In this document: piece after piece, positions 59,811 to 64,000 of the stretch
Position numbering within the stretch: the stretch's first letter is position 1
How the letters are laid out: each line of letters opens with the position of its first letter
Assembly: GCF_002245495.1 (NCBI RefSeq)
Contig: NZ_NQJF01000001.1
Location: 1 to 64,000, forward strand
DNA length: 64,000 bases
Origin: Oceanimonas baumannii
GTDB lineage: Bacteria; Pseudomonadota; Gammaproteobacteria; Enterobacterales; Aeromonadaceae
Direction of reading: 5' to 3'
Program-made: the position numbers and the translations under genes
The notes under the pieces: model-generated
Database searches by the model: none
Seen by the model: only the letters and a program-made list of their open reading frames with translations
What the model was told of the DNA's origin: nothing

Positions 59811-62693
59811 TTACTCACCATAGGCTTCGGTGGGCAGGCAGCTGCAGAACAGGTTACGGTCACCGTAGACATCGTCGATACGGTTAACGGTGGGCCAGAA
59901 CTTGCTGCGGCGCACGTCTTCCGACGGGAATACCGCCAGCTCGCGGCTGTAAGCACGATTCCACTCGGTATCCATCACATCGTCCTGAGTATGCGGAGCG
60001 TGCACCAGCGGGTTATCTTCCAGGGTCCACTCACCGCTTTCCACCTTGCGCATTTCGGCACGAATCTGCTTCATGGCATGAATGAAACGATCGATTTCGA
60101 CCTTGGACTCAGACTCAGTCGGCTCAATCATCAGCGTGCCAGCAACCGGGAAGCTCATGGTCGGCGCGTGGAAACCGAAGTCATTCAGACGCTTGGCCAC
60201 ATCCATTTCGCTGATGCCACTGGATTCTTTCAGCGGGCGAATGTCCACAATGCACTCGTGAGCCACACGATCGTTACGACCGGTATAGAGGATGGGATAA
60301 TCCTCGGCCAGGCTGCGCATCAGGTAGTTGGCATTCAGAATAGCCAGCTGAGTGGAGCGCTTGAGGCCTTCGTCGCCCAGCATGGCGATATACATCCAGC
60401 TGATCGGCAGAATGCTGGCAGAGCCGAACGGAGCGGCAGACACGGCACCGTTGTTGCGGCTTTCCTTGTCGGTTTTCACTACCGCGTGGCCGGCCACGAA
60501 GGGTGCCAGATGAGCTTTAACACCAATCGGGCCCATGCCGGGACCGCCACCACCGTGAGGAATGGCGAAGGTCTTGTGCAGGTTGAGGTGCGATACATCG
60601 GAGCCAATGAAGCCCGGCGAGGTAATGCCCACCTGCGCGTTCATGTTGGCGCCGTCCATATACACCTGGCCACCGAAGCTGTGCACGATGTCGCACACTT
60701 CACGAATGTTTTCTTCATACACGCCATGGGTTGACGGGTAAGTCGCCATGATGCAGGACAGGTGCTCGCCCGCTTCCTCGGCCTTGGCCTTGAGGTCGTC
60801 CATGTCGATGTTGCCCTGCTTGTCACAGGCCACCACCACTACCTTCATATTGGCCATCTGGGCCGAGGCCGGGTTGGTGCCATGGGCTGAGCTCGGGATC
60901 AAACAAATATCACGGTGTCCTTCATTGCGGGACTCGTGGTATTTTTTGATGGCCAGCAGACCGGCGTATTCCCCCTGGGCACCGGAATTGGGCTGAATAC
61001 AGACGGCGTCATAACCGGTTACCTTCACCAGCCAGTCTTCCAGCTCGCCGAGCATTTTCTGGTAGCCTTGGGTCTGGTCCAGCGGCGCAAAGGGGTGAAT
61101 TTGCGCAAACTCGGGCCAGCTCACCGGTACCATTTCAGCAGTGGCGTTCAGCTTCATGGTGCAGGAGCCCAGTGAGATCATGCCGTAGTTCAGCGCCAGA
61201 TCTTTCATTTCCAGCTTGTGGATGTAACGCAGCATCTCGGTTTCAGAGTGATAGCTGTTGAACACCTGGTGGCTGAGAATGGCACCATCACGTACCAGTT
61301 CGGCGGGAATGGATTGAGTGCCGGCGGCGGCCTTGGCGTCCAGCGCATCCACGGTCAGGCCATGGCCTTCACCCAGGAAAATATCGAACAGCTCGGCCAC
61401 ATCACCACGACGGGTGGTTTCGGACAGAGACACACCCAGTGCGCCGTCGAGATCGGCGCGCAGGTTTACTCCCTTGGCCTGGGCCCGGGCGATGATGGCG
61501 TCCTTGTCGGCAGTCTCAATGGTAAGAGTGTCGAACCAGGTATCATGTTTGAGCGCCACCCCCTTGCTCTGCAGGCCCAGAGCCAGAATGTCGGTCAGGC
61601 GGTGCACCCGGTTGGCAATCCGCTTCAGGCCTTCGGGGCCGTGATACACGGCATAGAAGCTGGACATGTTGGCCAGCAGAACCTGAGCGGTACAGATGTT
61701 GGAGTTGGCCTTTTCACGACGAATATGCTGTTCGCGGGTCTGCATGGCCATACGCAGGGCCGGTTTGCCACGGGTGTCCTTGGACACACCGATAATCCGG
61801 CCCGGCAGCGAGCGTTTGTGCTCGTCGCGGGTAGCGAAGAAGGCGGCATGCGGACCACCGTAACCCATAGGCACACCAAAACGCTGGGCGTTGCCCAGTA
61901 CCACGTCGGCACCCAGCTCGCCCGGCGCCTTGAGCAGCACCAGGGAAAGAATATCAGCGGCCACACAGGCAATGCCTTTACCGCTTTGTACCTGGGCAAT
62001 CAGGCCCTTGAGGTCGCGGATCTGGCCGGTGGTAGACGGATACTGGAACAGGGCACCGAACACGTCGTGCTCCACCACTGCCTCGGCCGGAGCCACTTTG
62101 ATCTCAAAGCCATAGTGCTCGGCGCGTTCGCAGACTACGTCGATGGTTTGCGGATGCACGTCATCGGCGATAAAGAAAATATTGGCTTTCTTGTTCTTGC
62201 TGACCCGGCGGGCCAGGGCCATGGCCTCAGCGGCGGCAGTAGCTTCATCAAGCAGAGAAGCACTGGCCAGGGGCAGACCGGTCAGATCCTGAGTCATTTG
62301 CTGGAAGTTGAGCAGAGCTTCAAGGCGGCCCTGAGCGATCTCCGGCTGATACGGGGTATAGGCGGTATACCAACCCGGGTTTTCAAGCACGTTGCGCTGA
62401 ATAACCAAAGGCACATGGGTATCGTGATAACCCATACCGATATAGCTTTTGAATACCTTGTTCTGAGCGGCCAGCGATTTCAGGTAGCCAAGAGCTTCCT
62501 GCTCGGTACGCGATGCGCCAATACCAAGGGGCTGATCGTTGAGAATGCTGGCCGGCACCGTCTGTTTAATCAAATCGTCCAGGCTCTCGGCACCAACGGC
62601 TGCCAGCATCTCGGCTACTTCCTGTGCGGAAGGACCAATATGACGGCCGACAAAGGCATTATTCTGCTCAAGTTCAAACAAAGACTGGGTCAT
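59811..62693 (-). CDS. gcvP: GcvP, glycine dehydrogenase (P protein)
   Basis: PLP-dependent glycine decarboxylase of the glycine cleavage system. The 960-residue product (E. coli 957) has duplicated N- and C-halves. It includes [21 protein letters not shown] near the N-terminus, the PLP lysine in [20 protein letters not shown] (about residue 705), and a C-terminal [15 protein letters not shown]. It works with GcvT, GcvH and lipoamide dehydrogenase and is 133 bp after gcvH. Confidence 0.98.
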   Translation of the reverse strand: MTQSLFELEQNNAFVGRHIGPSAQEVAEMLAAVGAESLDDLIKQTVPASILNDQPLGIGASRTEQEALGYLKSLAAQNKVFKSYIGMGYHDTHVPLVIQRNVLENPGWYTAYTPYQPEIAQGRLEALLNFQQMTQDLTGLPLASASLLDEATAAAEAMALARRVSKNKKANIFFIADDVHPQTIDVVCERAEHYGFEIKVAPAEAVVEHDVFGALFQYPSTTGQIRDLKGLIAQVQSGKGIACVAADILSLVLLKAPGELGADVVLGNAQRFGVPMGYGGPHAAFFATRDEHKRSLPGRIIGVSKDTRGKPALRMAMQTREQHIRREKANSNICTAQVLLANMSSFYAVYHGPEGLKRIANRVHRLTDILALGLQSKGVALKHDTWFDTLTIETADKDAIIARAQAKGVNLRADLDGALGVSLSETTRRGDVAELFDIFLGEGHGLTVDALDAKAAAGTQSIPAELVRDGAILSHQVFNSYHSETEMLRYIHKLEMKDLALNYGMISLGSCTMKLNATAEMVPVSWPEFAQIHPFAPLDQTQGYQKMLGELEDWLVKVTGYDAVCIQPNSGAQGEYAGLLAIKKYHESRNEGHRDICLIPSSAHGTNPASAQMANMKVVVVACDKQGNIDMDDLKAKAEEAGEHLSCIMATYPSTHGVYEENIREVCDIVHSFGGQVYMDGANMNAQVGITSPGFIGSDVSHLNLHKTFAIPHGGGGPGMGPIGVKAHLAPFVAGHAVVKTDKESRNNGAVSAAPFGSASILPISWMYIAMLGDEGLKRSTQLAILNANYLMRSLAEDYPILYTGRNDRVAHECIVDIRPLKESSGISEMDVAKRLNDFGFHAPTMSFPVAGTLMIEPTESESKVEIDRFIHAMKQIRAEMRKVESGEWTLEDNPLVHAPHTQDDVMDTEWNRAYSRELAVFPSEDVRRSKFWPTVNRIDDVYGDRNLFCSCLPTEAYGE

Positions 62694-62802
62694 TTTTTCT
62701 TACTTCCTTTTCGGGGCTGCGCCCGAGGGTAGACAGACAACCGGCATAGGGGGGTACTGGCCGGCAAGGTCCGATATTGAAAGGCTACGGCGACATCAAC
62801 AA

Positions 62803-62820
62803 AGCCCCCGGACGGGGGCT
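62803..62820 (-). promoter_or_regulatory. Hairpin between gcvH and gcvP
   Basis: AGCCCCC-GGAC-GGGGGCT, followed on the minus strand by TTTGTTG. It is terminator-like but with a poor U run, so partial read-through into gcvP is likely; it may also stabilise the gcvTH message. Confidence 0.6.
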
Positions 62821-62826
62821 CTGATA

Positions 62827-63216
62827 TTAATCTTCGTCAATACTGTTTTCGTAGCCTTCGGCGTCCAGCAGTTCATCCAGCTCAGACTCATCAGACAGTT
62901 TGATGCGGAACAGCCAGCCATCACCATAAGGGTCGGAGTTCACCAGCTCGGGGCTGTCTTCCAGCTCCTCGTTAACGGCAATGATTTCACCGCTTACCGG
63001 CGCATAGATGTCGGACGCCGCCTTCACAGACTCGGCCACGCAGCACTCTTCGCTGGCATCAACGGTACGGCCGGTGTCGGGCAGCTCAACAAACACCATA
63101 TCACCCAACAGATCCTGCGCATGTTCGGTAATGCCGATCACCGCTTCACCGTTTTCTTCAACTCGTACCCATTCATGGGAACGGGCATATTTCAGTTCAC
63201 TGGGGATATTGCTCAT
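62827..63216 (-). CDS. gcvH: GcvH, lipoyl carrier protein of glycine cleavage
   Basis: Carries the aminomethyl group on a lipoyl arm. The start at [10 protein letters not shown] (63216, AGGAACAA upstream) gives 129 residues, as in E. coli. The lipoylated lysine is Lys65 in [19 protein letters not shown]. It follows gcvT by 19 bp. Confidence 0.97.
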   Translation of the reverse strand: MSNIPSELKYARSHEWVRVEENGEAVIGITEHAQDLLGDMVFVELPDTGRTVDASEECCVAESVKAASDIYAPVSGEIIAVNEELEDSPELVNSDPYGDGWLFRIKLSDESELDELLDAEGYENSIDED

Positions 63217-63235
63217 CAGTTGTTCCTCTTGGTTC

Positions 63236-64000
63236 TTAAAACTCGGCGACCGCTTTGCCGAAACGTACAAAAGTCGGTTTTACAACGGACACCGGCATCC
63301 ATTTTTTGCGCAGTTCTACTTCTGCATTGTCGCCGATGGAGCGGGGTACCCGCGCCAGCGCAATGCTGAAACCCAGTGTAGGCGAGAAGGTGCCGGATGT
63401 AATTACACCCTGCTGCTCATTACCATCAGCATCGGTAAAACGCACGACAGTGCCGGCACGCAGCACCCCTTTTTCTTTCATCACCAGGCCCACCAGTTTG
63501 GGCTGATCACCCGCGGCGCGCTGTGCTTCAAGGGCAGAGCGGCCGATAAAGTCACGCTCTGCCGGCTCCCAGGCAATGGTCCAGGCCATATTGGCGGCCA
63601 GGGGAGAAACGGTTTCGTCCATGTCCTGACTGTACAGGTTCATGCCCGCTTCCAGACGCAAAGTATCGCGGGCACCCAGGCCACACGGGCGTACGCCGGC
63701 GTTTTTCAGGGCACTCCACAGCGCTCCGGCCTGTTCGGCAGGCACTACAATTTCGTAGCCGTCTTCACCGGTATAGCCGGTGGTGGCAATAAAGAGGTCA
63801 CCAGACTGCACCCCAAAGAAGGGCTTCATGCCAGCTACGGCAGCGTTTTGTTCGGCGCTGAACACGGTGGCGGCTTTGGCTTTGGCATTGGGGCCCTGTA
63901 CGGCGATCATCGCCAGCTCGGGACGCTCGGTGAGGGTCACATCGCAGCCTTCGGCCTGCTTGGCCATCCAGGCCAGATCTTTGTCACGGGTGGCCGAGTT
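63236..64000 (-). CDS. gcvT: GcvT, aminomethyltransferase (T protein), 3' part
   Basis: Transfers the methylene group to tetrahydrofolate and releases ammonia. The open frame runs past the right edge, so only the C-terminal part (about 254 residues) is present. It contains [11 protein letters not shown] at the edge, [53 protein letters not shown] and [18 protein letters not shown], all conserved in GcvT. It is the first of gcvT-gcvH-gcvP. Any glycine riboswitch would be outside the window. Confidence 0.97.
   Translation of the reverse strand, partial: NSATRDKDLAWMAKQAEGCDVTLTERPELAMIAVQGPNAKAKAATVFSAEQNAAVAGMKPFFGVQSGDLFIATTGYTGEDGYEIVVPAEQAGALWSALKNAGVRPCGLGARDTLRLEAGMNLYSQDMDETVSPLAANMAWTIAWEPAERDFIGRSALEAQRAAGDQPKLVGLVMKEKGVLRAGTVVRFTDADGNEQQGVITSGTFSPTLGFSIALARVPRSIGDNAEVELRKKWMPVSVVKPTFVRFGKAVAEF

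Noticed and set aside
61218-62732. 504-codon open frame opposite gcvP
   Set aside because: Composition shadow of the conserved GcvP gene, with no recognisable motif.

Overview
This window reads as a core-chromosome segment of a Gammaproteobacterium. Gene order repeatedly matches E. coli: ybgC-tolQRAB-pal-cpoB followed by tRNA-Lys/tRNA-Val, ruvC/ruvAB-yebC-nudB-aspS-yecE-cmoAB, rluB-yciO-rnm beside trp, rssB beside galU, and yqjK/yqjE/yqjD. The base composition is moderately GC-rich. The gene set (split trpE/trpG, fused trpCF, TRAP transporter, ato genes, miaE, cmoAB) would fit a marine or brackish relative of Aeromonas such as Oceanimonas, Oceanisphaera or Zobellella. That placement is inference from gene content and synteny, not a search result.

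Layout. 1-5427: tRNA genes and the Tol-Pal envelope operon (minus strand). 5662-11072: Holliday junction resolution, yebC, nudB and aspS (minus). 11380-17318: yecE, the wobble-uridine enzymes cmoA/cmoB, and a three-gene cassette encoding a retropepsin-like lipoprotein, a transglutaminase-like membrane protein and an ATP-grasp ligase (plus). 17432-19834: rluB, yciO and rnm (minus). 19855-26833: a complete trp operon with a WWW attenuator peptide and a small unexplained 44-codon gene before trpE.

26874-31039 is an AT-rich defence island inserted directly after the trp terminator. It holds a frameshifted HNH nuclease gene on the plus strand and, convergent to it, a dcm-vsr-EcoRII-type restriction operon. 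The N-terminal domains of the HNH protein and the EcoRII-like enzyme look related. Short GC-rich palindromic intergenic repeats lie at both edges of the island.

31324-35273 is a mixed stretch: a nucleoside deaminase, an SDR, a YkvI-type membrane protein, a thioredoxin-like protein and miaE. 35365-41320 is a full rbsDACBKR ribose operon with a convincing CRP site and a LacI-family operator. 41367-46877 holds an EamA permease, a LysR regulator, a TRAP transporter (P, Q, M) and a VanX/DdpX-type D-Ala-D-Ala dipeptidase translationally coupled to the transporter. This is a possible TRAP-based route for D-Ala-D-Ala or a related cell-wall compound.

46957-47817: yciB and yciI. 47973-53117: a short-chain fatty acid/acetoacetate catabolic operon (CoA-transferase A and B, thiolase, AtoE) opposite a LysR gene. 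53254-57173: a ComEA-like protein, galU, an RssB-like protein whose phospho-acceptor Asp is replaced by Asn, and dnaT-dnaC. 57271-59536: small membrane and stress-type proteins. 59811-64000: the glycine cleavage genes gcvP, gcvH and the 3' part of gcvT, which runs off the window.

Most long open frames opposite the real genes (for example against trpE, gcvP and the tolA repeats) are composition shadows and were left out.
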